DNA of 64,000 nucleotides from Marinobacter sp. LQ44 (GTDB lineage: Bacteria; Pseudomonadota; Gammaproteobacteria; Pseudomonadales; Oleiphilaceae): NCBI RefSeq assembly GCF_001447155.2, contig NZ_CP014754.1, forward strand, positions 3,348,001 through 3,412,000, read 5' to 3'. The position numbers and the translations under genes are program-made. How positions within the stretch are numbered: position 1 is the first letter of the stretch; the number at the start of each line of letters is the position of its first letter. Below, in pieces: positions 1-8,214 of this stretch. The notes under the pieces are model-generated. The model ran no database searches. It was not told the origin of the DNA and saw only the letters and a list, made by a program, of their open reading frames with translations.

Positions 1-1
1 C

Positions 2-241
2 GCGCAATCCGGCGGCAGCACGGCTTCTTGCTCATCGCTGTCTGGACAGTTTCAAGTCTGGTGTGAAGCTATGTCACACACTATGCCCGGAGCGACGTTC
101 GACTCTAGCTGGGATGGCACGACAAATGAATTTACGGTTCAGGTGCTCTGGCCAGAGCGCATCATGTATCCGGATGCAACGGCAACACCCGGTGCCGGTG
201 AAGCCACATCAGACTACACATTAGTCACGAGGTTCCAGTGA
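2..241 (+). CDS. pilV: Minor type IV pilin PilV, 3' end only
   Basis: An open frame enters from the left edge and ends in a TGA that overlaps the ATG of the next gene by one base. The last 79 codons end in TRFQ and show a typical globular pilin tail: two cysteines, many Gly/Ser/Thr and an aromatic strand pattern near residues FTVQVLW. The N-terminal prepilin signal lies outside the window, so the name rests on position. PilV precedes PilW, PilX, PilY1 and PilE in pseudomonad-type minor pilin operons, where these pilins prime pilus assembly and help present PilY1. Another minor pilin is possible. Confidence 0.75.
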   Translation, partial: AQSGGSTASCSSLSGQFQVWCEAMSHTMPGATFDSSWDGTTNEFTVQVLWPERIMYPDATATPGAGEATSDYTLVTRFQ

Positions 242-1329
242 TGAAGGACTTGGGTAAACAGGCAGGTTTGACGCTCGTTGAGCTACTTATTGCGTCGGTG
301 CTGGGCTTACTTTTGACACTGGGTGTGGCTCAACTCTTTGTTAGCGGGAGCGATACGTTCCGTTTGGCGGAGTCGATCGGGCGCATGCAGGAATCTGGTC
401 GACTGGCTCAGGATATTTTAGGTAGAAGTGTTCGGAATGCGGATTACTGGGGATGTCTCAATTTTGCCGAGGTTGACAGCATTCTGGATGAAACCCACAC
501 AAATTATGACCCCGATTTGCATGACTTTTCCAGTCCAGAGGCTCTTCAGTTCGATATCGGTGACGGCACGCAAGCAGCTACGGGCACTGTCATGTTGCAG
601 CTCAAGGGAGCGCGCAGCCCGGGGATCAGCATGACCGGTATGAACCCTTCGTCTGCTGTGGTTGATGTTTCAACGATACCCTCTGGCTTACTTGGAGCTG
701 GCGGTGTCGTTCTACTGACTGACTGCACCAATGGAGTGGTTTTTCAGCTCTCAGGTGTAAATGAGACATCCTTGAAACTGCAGCATAACACTGGTGCATC
801 TATCGTTCCCGGTAATATCAAGAGTGGTGGTGGTTGCCCTAATGGCAGTAGCTCGGCCAATTGCTTTCCTGATACCTATACCTCAGGAGACATTTTTGTG
901 CCCTTCTCGGAGCGCTATTACATCCGGGAAGATAACGGACGACGTTCTTTGGTGTTCGATGGATTGGGGGGTAATGGAGTTGTTAACCAGCAGGAGATAG
1001 TTTCGGATGTTATTGATATGCAGGTGCAAGTGGGTTCAGGCCCACAGGGAGACAACGTTATCAATAACTGGCAAGTCGTCAATGCCGCCAACCTGGCAAC
1101 GATCAACGATACCTCGGTCACTTACGTGAAAGCGATACGCATCAGCCTTCTAGTGCGCAGCCAGGAGGATGGTGTGGCTGGGTCATTGCAGGATGTCTGT
1201 TATCCGGCCTGGTCAAATTGTACGGCTGGTAATAACTGGACGCCCGCCAACACGGCTGACCGCCACTATTATCGGGTTTACACGTCAACTTACAGCATTC
1301 GCAACCGTCTTTTGGATACATCGCCATGA
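241..1329 (+). CDS. pilW: Minor type IV pilin PilW
   Basis: This 362-residue protein starts at an ATG sharing its first base with the pilV stop; a GTG one codon upstream is the alternative. The N terminus shows a type III prepilin signal: a short basic leader, cleavage expected between Gly9 and Leu10, the conserved Glu five residues into the mature protein (E14), and a hydrophobic helix of about 20 residues. The rest is a long globular domain with several cysteines, as in PilW. It is processed by PilD in the inner membrane and forms part of the initiation or tip complex with PilV, PilX and PilE. It is translationally linked to its neighbours on both sides. Confidence 0.88.
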   Translation: MKDLGKQAGLTLVELLIASVLGLLLTLGVAQLFVSGSDTFRLAESIGRMQESGRLAQDILGRSVRNADYWGCLNFAEVDSILDETHTNYDPDLHDFSSPEALQFDIGDGTQAATGTVMLQLKGARSPGISMTGMNPSSAVVDVSTIPSGLLGAGGVVLLTDCTNGVVFQLSGVNETSLKLQHNTGASIVPGNIKSGGGCPNGSSSANCFPDTYTSGDIFVPFSERYYIREDNGRRSLVFDGLGGNGVVNQQEIVSDVIDMQVQVGSGPQGDNVINNWQVVNAANLATINDTSVTYVKAIRISLLVRSQEDGVAGSLQDVCYPAWSNCTAGNNWTPANTADRHYYRVYTSTYSIRNRLLDTSP

Positions 1330-1925
1330 GTCATTTGAAAACTTGGATGCCAGCTAATCGATTCCCGAAGCAGCAGCGCGGCGCGGCACTACTTGTAAGT
1401 CTGGTCATCTTGCTGGTTTTGACGGTGCTTGCTCTTTCGAGCATGCAGGGTACGTCCACCCAGGAACGGATGGTTTCGGCTCAGCGAGACGCTCAGATCG
1501 CCCTCGAGGGCGCAGAAGCGGCGCTGTTGGCAGCTGAAGCGGAGTTGAGCGGTGGTACGCTCCCCACATTTAGTGCCGGTGCCGGTCTTTACGATGAGAA
1601 TACCGCCGCACCGACAGATTTACTGAACCCCCAAACCTGGGCTGCGCCGTCTGGAGGTGGAAATGGAAATGGCACAAGACAGGCTCCGATGCCTCAGCTA
1701 GACGGGGTGGATCTTCTGGCGGAGCCGCCGAGATATTTTATCAAGGAAACGCCTGCAACCGGCTCAACTACCAATAGTGGGTTTGGTCTGGGCACCGGAG
1801 GCGTGGCCGATGGGGTTCAGCAGTCGACATCGAACGGACGGGTTTTTCGGGTAGTCGCTTACAGCAGCGGGGCATCTGGCGAGGCTGGTCGAGCGGTTGA
1901 AGCCTACGTTATCCGAGCCCAATAA
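1326..1925 (+). CDS. pilX: Minor type IV pilin PilX
   Basis: The 199-residue product overlaps the end of pilW by four bases (ATGA), a sign of coupled translation. Residues 17-45 hold the PilX N-terminal signature: a basic leader, Arg-Gly, then a hydrophobic stretch rich in Ala, Leu and Val, followed by a conserved region around SMQGTSTQERM. Unlike classical pilins it has no FTLIE-type Glu at the usual place, which is normal for PilX. The middle is Gly/Ser/Asn-rich and low in complexity. In pseudomonads PilX links the minor pilin stack to PilY1, the next gene. Confidence 0.88.
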   Translation: MSHLKTWMPANRFPKQQRGAALLVSLVILLVLTVLALSSMQGTSTQERMVSAQRDAQIALEGAEAALLAAEAELSGGTLPTFSAGAGLYDENTAAPTDLLNPQTWAAPSGGGNGNGTRQAPMPQLDGVDLLAEPPRYFIKETPATGSTTNSGFGLGTGGVADGVQQSTSNGRVFRVVAYSSGASGEAGRAVEAYVIRAQ

Positions 1926-1957
1926 ACATTGCGTGACAGATCACGTGGAGAGTAAAT

Positions 1958-4900
1958 ATGAACGTTAAAAATTTCTTTCGACAAGGCCTGAAGAGCAGTC
2001 TGGTCGCAATGTTTGTGGCTTGGCCAGCGATCGGCTGGTCGGCGACTGTCGCAGACCGTCCTCTGTTTATTGACGCTGCGGTTGATCACAATCTGATGTT
2101 TGTGATCGACGATTCAGGGAGTATGGATTACGAGGTCATTGCTCCCAGTGTTGGTGTGCAGGGAGACATAACCAATTACTATCTGTTCGATCCGGGTTAC
2201 GACCGGCCCTATAAAGATGGTGATCGCCTGTATAATAGCTGGTACAGCTTTCAGAAGCGTTATTATTATCTTCGGTCTGGCACCTACAATCTGCAGTATT
2301 ATGATCCAGGCGCAGAGTACAAACCGTGGCCGTCTGGCGCAAATAACACTTTTGCGGACGCAGATATCACAGACGCCAGAATGGATGCTGGTTTTGGTAG
2401 TCGATCTGAAAGCTACGACCTGACAGCGACGAATACGCTCGGCCTTGGATCAGATAATATTCCAGCGACCTTTTTTGTGGTTAACAAAACCGCAGAAGTT
2501 TTTGAAACTTCATCAGAATTCGAGGAGTGCTCCTCCGAATGGGAAGGGATTACAAGCGACGGATACTGTGGTAAACGGGTCTATGTTTGTACTCGGTATC
2601 GTGGCAACGGCAGTTGTCGTGAGGGTTACTGGGATCTTCAACTTGCCTCTAACCCTCAGCCTGTTATTGTCTCTGAAACGAAGCTTCTATCGTGCTCTTC
2701 AGTTGAGTCGAACCAATACAACGACTGGAGACAGGAAAACAAGACCTACCTTTTCAAGGATGCTTCCGGAAACGTTATCCCTTCACGAAAGATGGGGTTT
2801 GCCCCGGATGGAACCTGCATTCAGAGGCTCGAGTTGGTTGATGACACCAACGGTGCCAACAAAGCCGAGGTTTATGCCGCTTTGAATGGCACCGGTTCTG
2901 TGGATGACTTTTTCGCAGAACAACAGCAAAACTTCGCCAACTGGTTTTCGTATTATCGCCGTCGCCATCAGGTAATACGCGGCGCGGTCGCAGAGTCGGT
3001 AAAAAGCTTGGAAAATATGCGTCTGGGGATTTTCTGGATTAATGACAGCTCTCCAAGTGTAACTATGTACGACTCAGACTCGAGTGTGGGATCGTTCTTG
3101 GATGCCAACTACGGTCGATTTGTCGATGGTACATACACGGCGCTGGGCACCCCGAATCGGCAAGCCCTTGATCGCGCGGGTAAGTTGTTTGCTGACGAGA
3201 ATGTTCGAGGGACACTCGAGTGCAGAAAGAACTTTGCACTTTTGTTTACCGATGGATACTCCTCGAATCCGGGCAGTAGCTGGAATTTCGGCAATGCCGA
3301 TAAAGATGCGGATGCGCCATTTGCCAATAGCAAGTATTCCGGAACCCTTGGCGACGTAGCTTACTACTACAACCAGGGGTTGAGAACGGCAGCTGGAGCT
3401 ATTCTTCCGGGTGGCGAAATGCGTGTGGATGCGGCCTGTGGAACAGGTGCAGAAAAGCCGTGGATGGATTGTAACCGGGACTTCCACATGAACACCTTCA
3501 CTGTCGCTTTGGGAATGAAGGGGGATAAGTTTGCGGGGCGCGGCTATTCCAAGGTAATTGATGCCCACAACAATCCGCCCGATTGGGGCAGCACGAACAT
3601 GAACAGCTTCGGTGGCGAGTCGCAGATTGATGACTTGTACCATGCGGCGGTTAACGGCAAAGGCGAATATTATGATGCCCAGTCAACAACAGAACTTGTG
3701 AAGGCTCTGGAAGCCGCAATTGATGATGTCCAGCAGCAACAGGGAAGCGGTTCGAACGTCAGCTTTAATACGACGTCGTTAAAAAGTGGTGGCTATATTT
3801 TCAGTGCTCAGTTTACCTCCCAGATCTGGACCGGAACGCTGAAAGCCGAGGCTATTGACAAGGATGGTGTTGTGTCTAGCGAAAAATGGGATGCAGCGAC
3901 GATTCTGAATGCCAGAGATCTTTCAACCGACCCGCGCCTTATTCTGACCAACAATGGGAGTGGCGTTACCTTTGATTGGGCAAACCTGACCACCACCCAA
4001 AAAGCAGATCTTAAGGCGGGTGGCTCAGATGCACTGGGGCAAGCGCGTTTGTCTTTCATCAAGGGCAATAAGGTTACCAGCGCGGAGGGTGTAACCTTCC
4101 GGGATCGCAAGAGCCGCTTGGGCGCCATCATCAATTCGGCACCGGTGTATGTCGGTGAGCCTAACCGTATCTGGCCGGATAAAACGATGTTTGGCGCGAC
4201 GCCATACAGTGCGTTCAAGACAAGCAAGAAGAGTCGCACGAAAGCGGTCTATGTTGGCGCGAACGATGGCATGTTGCATGGTTTTGATGCCGACACCGGC
4301 GAAGAGTTGTTGGCCTACATACCGGGTTTCCTGTACTCGACGAATGCAAACAAAGGTCTGAGTGCCCTGACTGATCCTAACCTGGATTTCCAGAGCTATG
4401 TGGATCTGCCGCTTAACACCTCTGATGTGTACGCTAATGGTGCCTGGCGCTCTATTGTTATCGGTGGCTCGCGGGGCGCCACGCCGGGTATTTTCGCTCT
4501 GGACGTCACGGATCCATCCAGTTTCTCGGCGGCCAATGCCGGATCCACAGTTATGTGGGAATTCTCCGGTAACAACAACCTCGGTAATATGACGGAGGCT
4601 GTTCAGATTGCACTACTTAAGTGGGCAGACGGTGATTATCGATGGAGTGCCGTATTCAGTAATGGCTACGGCGCACCAAGCGGAAAGAACGGGCTGTTCG
4701 TGCTCGATATTGAAAACCCGGGTAACTATGAATTCATCGAGGTTGCAAATGGTGCCGGCCTGTCGGCGCCGCGTCTGGTTGATTTCATGGATGTGAATGG
4801 TGATCCGAATAGTGATGGTGTTGCCGATCGTGTCTATGCCGGCGATCTTGAGGGCCGTTTGTGGGCCATTGACCTCAGTGGTGGCAAAAATAGCTGGGGC

Positions 4901-5659
4901 GTTCTTTATAATGGGGACCCACTGTTTGTGGCTAAGGATAATCTGGGCAATGCACAGCCGATTACCGCGCAGCCTGATATTGCCCGGAATACCTACAAGA
5001 AAGACTTGAATGACCCCAACTTGTTGGTCTTCTTTGGTACCGGTAAGTATCTGGACGCATCAGATATCCCGGCTGCGGGAGCTACGTCGCAAACCCAGAC
5101 ATTCTATGGCATCAGCGATCGTGGAACGTCTGTTGATAGTAATGGCAACCCTTTAGCCAGAGATGACCTGGCCATTCGGACGTTTACCGGTGGTAGCATA
5201 ATGGTTGATGGAGAACCGCGGCCGGTCCGCAAGACGGACGGTGCCGCCCTGGATTGGGCAACCAAATTCGGCTGGTATGTGGATTTACCAAGCTCTGGTG
5301 AGCGGCTTTCGGAGGCTCCTGTAGTGCGCGGTAATTACGTTGTCTTCGCATCCACCATTCCGGTGGGCGGTGATCCGTGTGGCGGCGGCGGAAGCTCCTT
5401 CCTGACGGCGCTCCAACTGGACGGATCAACAGATTCCAGCAAGTCGATCATCGATGTGAATAATGATGGCAAGCTCGACGGCGATGATCAGGGTTGGGCT
5501 GGAGTGTACTACGGAGATGGTATTATTACCGGCCTTTCGTTCATCGATAACTTGTTGATTGCCCCTGACACGGCCGCAAACAAAACACCGTTTTTGACTG
5601 ACTTCGGCGCCGGTCTCAGTGGTACCCGGCGAGTAGGTTGGCATGAGCTCATTGACTAA
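1958..5659 (+). CDS. pilY1: Type IV pilus tip adhesin and mechanosensor PilY1
   Basis: This is a large secreted protein of 1233 residues. A Sec signal peptide covers about residues 1-29. A von Willebrand A-like domain begins near residue 45 and has an intact MIDAS DxSxS motif (D51-S55). Six cysteines (C191, C204, C211, C220, C246, C287) lie in an insert within that domain. The C-terminal half matches the PilY1 beta-propeller family, with Asp/Asn-rich calcium loops near residues 945-960 and 1166-1174. PilY1 sits at the pilus tip, supports extension, adhesion and surface sensing, and needs the minor pilins encoded beside it. The region reads more AT-rich than the housekeeping genes nearby. No separate pilY2 is present. 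Confidence 0.93.
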   Translation: MNVKNFFRQGLKSSLVAMFVAWPAIGWSATVADRPLFIDAAVDHNLMFVIDDSGSMDYEVIAPSVGVQGDITNYYLFDPGYDRPYKDGDRLYNSWYSFQKRYYYLRSGTYNLQYYDPGAEYKPWPSGANNTFADADITDARMDAGFGSRSESYDLTATNTLGLGSDNIPATFFVVNKTAEVFETSSEFEECSSEWEGITSDGYCGKRVYVCTRYRGNGSCREGYWDLQLASNPQPVIVSETKLLSCSSVESNQYNDWRQENKTYLFKDASGNVIPSRKMGFAPDGTCIQRLELVDDTNGANKAEVYAALNGTGSVDDFFAEQQQNFANWFSYYRRRHQVIRGAVAESVKSLENMRLGIFWINDSSPSVTMYDSDSSVGSFLDANYGRFVDGTYTALGTPNRQALDRAGKLFADENVRGTLECRKNFALLFTDGYSSNPGSSWNFGNADKDADAPFANSKYSGTLGDVAYYYNQGLRTAAGAILPGGEMRVDAACGTGAEKPWMDCNRDFHMNTFTVALGMKGDKFAGRGYSKVIDAHNNPPDWGSTNMNSFGGESQIDDLYHAAVNGKGEYYDAQSTTELVKALEAAIDDVQQQQGSGSNVSFNTTSLKSGGYIFSAQFTSQIWTGTLKAEAIDKDGVVSSEKWDAATILNARDLSTDPRLILTNNGSGVTFDWANLTTTQKADLKAGGSDALGQARLSFIKGNKVTSAEGVTFRDRKSRLGAIINSAPVYVGEPNRIWPDKTMFGATPYSAFKTSKKSRTKAVYVGANDGMLHGFDADTGEELLAYIPGFLYSTNANKGLSALTDPNLDFQSYVDLPLNTSDVYANGAWRSIVIGGSRGATPGIFALDVTDPSSFSAANAGSTVMWEFSGNNNLGNMTEAVQIALLKWADGDYRWSAVFSNGYGAPSGKNGLFVLDIENPGNYEFIEVANGAGLSAPRLVDFMDVNGDPNSDGVADRVYAGDLEGRLWAIDLSGGKNSWGVLYNGDPLFVAKDNLGNAQPITAQPDIARNTYKKDLNDPNLLVFFGTGKYLDASDIPAAGATSQTQTFYGISDRGTSVDSNGNPLARDDLAIRTFTGGSIMVDGEPRPVRKTDGAALDWATKFGWYVDLPSSGERLSEAPVVRGNYVVFASTIPVGGDPCGGGGSSFLTALQLDGSTDSSKSIIDVNNDGKLDGDDQGWAGVYYGDGIITGLSFIDNLLIAPDTAANKTPFLTDFGAGLSGTRRVGWHELID

Positions 5660-5672
5660 AACAGGATCAACT

Positions 5673-6146
5673 ATGAACGATGCATTAAACACAGGACCGG
5701 GCTATGCCCGGCCTGCTGATGAGCGCGGTTTTACGTTAATTGAGCTTATGATCGTGGTTGCCATTGTTGGTATCCTTGCAGCCATTGCGTATCCCTCCTA
5801 TCAAAGCTCGGTTGAGAAAAGCCGCCGTTCCGATGCGCAGGCTGCGTTAACTGCGTTCAGCGCTGCTATGGAGCGCCATTACACGGATAACGGAAATAGC
5901 TATCTCGGAGCCGCGGCTTCGGGCGCTGATACTGGCGCTCCCGAGATCTTTCCCACACAGGCCCCGCTCGATGGTTCCACCAAGTTTTACGACCTGACTA
6001 TCGGTGCCGCGACTCGAAATACCTATACTTTGGTTGCCACACCCAAGGGAGCGCAGGCCGGCGATGGTGCACTGCGCTTGTTGTCAAATGGCGTTCGTCA
6101 ATGGAATAAGGATGGTGCTGGTTCCTGGGTGGAGTGGAATCAATAA
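5673..6146 (+). CDS. pilE: Minor type IV pilin PilE
   Basis: I chose the ATG at 5673 because an AGGA ribosome site lies 6 bases upstream; an earlier in-frame ATG at 5643, overlapping the end of pilY1, lacks one. The 157-residue product has a textbook class III signal: Arg18-Gly19, cleavage before Phe20, Glu24 at mature position 5, and a helix ending in the AYPSYQ motif. The tail fits the PilE/ComE-type minor pilin family. It ends the pilVWXY1E operon and converges with the fimT-type gene. In P. aeruginosa PilE is one of the core minor pilins that initiate assembly. Confidence 0.9.
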   Translation: MNDALNTGPGYARPADERGFTLIELMIVVAIVGILAAIAYPSYQSSVEKSRRSDAQAALTAFSAAMERHYTDNGNSYLGAAASGADTGAPEIFPTQAPLDGSTKFYDLTIGAATRNTYTLVATPKGAQAGDGALRLLSNGVRQWNKDGAGSWVEWNQ

Positions 6147-6153
6147 CCCTTTG

Positions 6154-6187
6154 CGCCTATGGGCATTTTATGTTCCGCCCATAGGCG
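6154..6187. terminator. Inverted repeat between convergent pilE and fimT
   Basis: A perfect 11-bp inverted repeat (CGCCTATGGGC and its complement, 6154-6164 and 6177-6187) with a 12-base loop sits between the two convergent genes and includes the fimT stop codon. There is no strong T-run on either side, so it may be a weak bidirectional terminator or an RNA-stabilising hairpin. Confidence 0.55.
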
Positions 6188-6717
6188 TCTTCGACTATAC
6201 CATCATGGTCACTATCCCTTGCCAGAATTGGCCTTCCCCCCATATTGATTCTGATCTGGAAGGCTTGTCTCGGGTCGCCATCTGGGGGACACCAGAGTAG
6301 ATGTCCGATACTTTCCCGCGCCATTCCCGTCGATCTGAACCCAAAGTGCTTTCTGATTCCTGTTCTCCCGTAGAGGTAGCCTTGGGAGGGAGAGGGCAGC
6401 ACCCGAAGGATGGCTTCTGATGAAGTAAGATGCCGGGATCGTGATGGGTCGACAAATATTGTGATGGGCTTGTTCCAGTCTGTAGAACATTTACCGTTTG
6501 TATCCAGTGGGCACAAGGTAATATTCGCGCTTCTGGTGATGGCCTCAGTTCTGGCGTAGCTTATGGCAGTCAGTAGCTGGTGCAGAGTGTCCTTACGATG
6601 GCTATCCTCGATGAGTTTGCCAAACGAGGGGAGGCCAATACCGAGCGCGATGATCAGTATGGCGATAGTAAGCAGCAACTCTATAAGGGTGAATCCCTGA
6701 TAATGTCGTTTTTTCAT
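6157..6717 (-). CDS. fimT: FimT/GspH-family minor pseudopilin
   Basis: The 186-residue protein starts MKKRHYQG and has a class III prepilin signal: cleavage after Gly8, Phe9 as first mature residue, Glu13 at mature position 5, then a hydrophobic helix. The following segment (SYARTEAITR) is the signature of the GspH/FimT/FimU family. FimT and FimU are minor pilins; FimT-type proteins have been linked to DNA uptake in some bacteria. It lies downstream of pilR on the same strand and could be co-transcribed with pilSR. FimU is the alternative name, but proximity to pilR favours FimT. Confidence 0.75.
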   Translation of the reverse strand: MKKRHYQGFTLIELLLTIAILIIALGIGLPSFGKLIEDSHRKDTLHQLLTAISYARTEAITRSANITLCPLDTNGKCSTDWNKPITIFVDPSRSRHLTSSEAILRVLPSPSQGYLYGRTGIRKHFGFRSTGMARESIGHLLWCPPDGDPRQAFQIRINMGGRPILARDSDHDGIVEDAYGRNIKCP

Positions 6718-6774
6718 TTTTACGTCCTTGTGATTGGTAGTTTAGCTCTCGTCCTGAGAGTCGCGTGAAATTAT

Positions 6775-8160
6775 CTACTCCATCCCCAACTTCTTCAACC
6801 GATACCGCAACGCCCGAAAACTGATCCCCAATCTCTTGGCCGCCGCCGTCTTGTTCCATCGCGTCGCCTCCAGCGCCTTCTCAATCGCCTGCCGCTCGAT
6901 GTTCTCCAGAAAGCCTTCCAGGTCTATCTCCCCCTCGGGCACAGGAGCAGGAGCCTCTGATGTGCCAGTGTCAGAGCTGCGCTCCGATACCGGGGTTCCG
7001 GGAATAGCACCGCCACCCAGATGCAAATCAGCCGCATCAATAAAATCTTCATCACACAGCGTAAACGCCCGCTCCAGAATATTTTCCAGTTCCCGCACGT
7101 TGCCGGGGAAATCGTATCCCTGCAGGCGATCTATTGCGGCTGGCGTTAGTTTGGCCGGATCGCATTCGTACTCTCGGGCGATGCGCTGCAGAATATGGTC
7201 GGCCAGCAGGGAAATGTCTTCCGCCCGCTCGCGCAGAGGCGGTACCGCCAGTTCAATCACGTTAATGCGGTAGAACAGGTCCTGACGGAAGCTGCCTTCC
7301 TGCACCAGTTCAGGCAGGTTTTTGTGGGTGGCGCTGAGTACGCGGATATCTACTGGCACTTCCTTGGTGTCGCCCACCGGCCGCACGGCTTTTTCCTGAA
7401 TGGCGCGCAGCAGCTTTACCTGCATGGCCAGGGGCAGGTCGGCGACTTCGTCCAGGAACAGGGTGCCGCCGTTGGCGCTTCGGAACAGGCCCTCCTTGTT
7501 TTCGACCGCACCGGTAAAACTGCCTTTCTTGTGGCCAAAGAATTCGCTTTCCATCAGTTCCGAAGGGATGGCGCCGCAGTTAACGGCGATAAAGGGGCCA
7601 TCGGCCCGCGGGCCCTGCATGTGGATCATGCGGGCGACCAGCTCTTTTCCACTGCCGGATTCGCCGCTGATAAACACTGGCGCCTGGCTGCGGGCCAGCT
7701 TGCGGGTCTGGTTTCGCAGCTTGCGGATTTGTGGGGACTTACCGAGCAGAAGGCCGGGTTCATCGGATTCTGCGGTGTCCTGGATTTTCGGTTCGCTCAG
7801 CTTCAGGGCGCTGTTTACCAGTTCCCTCAGGCGGGGCAGTTCCACGGGCTTGGATACAAAATCGAAGGCGCCGGCCTTGAGTGATTCGATGGCGGTGTCC
7901 ATGTTGCCGTAGGCAGTGATGACGGCAACCGGCGTGCAGGGGGTGTGCTGCTGAATCCAATGCACTAGGTCTATACCGTTGCCGTCCGGCAGGTTCATGT
8001 CGGTCAGGCACAGTTGGGGCTTGTACTGTTCAAGCAAGGTCCGTGCTGTAGTCAGGTCCGGTGCGGTGTAGGTGGTAATCCCCATGCGGGTGAGGGTGAT
8101 TTCCAGTAAGTCCCGGATATCCGGTTCGTCGTCAACAATCAGCGCTGTTTGGTGTGTCAT
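6775..8160 (-). CDS. pilR: Sigma-54-dependent response regulator PilR
   Basis: The 461-residue protein has the NtrC-type domain order. The receiver has the acidic pair D10/D11, phospho-acceptor D54 and conserved K104. The AAA+ domain has a Walker A at residues 166-173 and the sigma-54 contact loop GSFTGA at 213-218. A C-terminal Fis-type helix-turn-helix ends in FRALRYRLKKLGME. PilR activates the major pilin gene with RpoN; pilA itself is not in this window. It lies 54 bases downstream of pilS, with the phosphorelay partner upstream as expected. The GSFTGA form, rather than GAFTGA, is tolerated in this family. Confidence 0.93.
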   Translation of the reverse strand: MTHQTALIVDDEPDIRDLLEITLTRMGITTYTAPDLTTARTLLEQYKPQLCLTDMNLPDGNGIDLVHWIQQHTPCTPVAVITAYGNMDTAIESLKAGAFDFVSKPVELPRLRELVNSALKLSEPKIQDTAESDEPGLLLGKSPQIRKLRNQTRKLARSQAPVFISGESGSGKELVARMIHMQGPRADGPFIAVNCGAIPSELMESEFFGHKKGSFTGAVENKEGLFRSANGGTLFLDEVADLPLAMQVKLLRAIQEKAVRPVGDTKEVPVDIRVLSATHKNLPELVQEGSFRQDLFYRINVIELAVPPLRERAEDISLLADHILQRIAREYECDPAKLTPAAIDRLQGYDFPGNVRELENILERAFTLCDEDFIDAADLHLGGGAIPGTPVSERSSDTGTSEAPAPVPEGEIDLEGFLENIERQAIEKALEATRWNKTAAAKRLGISFRALRYRLKKLGME

Positions 8161-8214
8161 TATTGGTATTCGGTTCCCTGTTGAATTTCAAACGCCCGAT
8201 GGCCCGCGCCCGGT

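Noticed and set aside
5630..5660. Sigma-54 promoter before pilE
   Set aside because: A TTGGCA occurs but no GC doublet lies at the required -12 distance.
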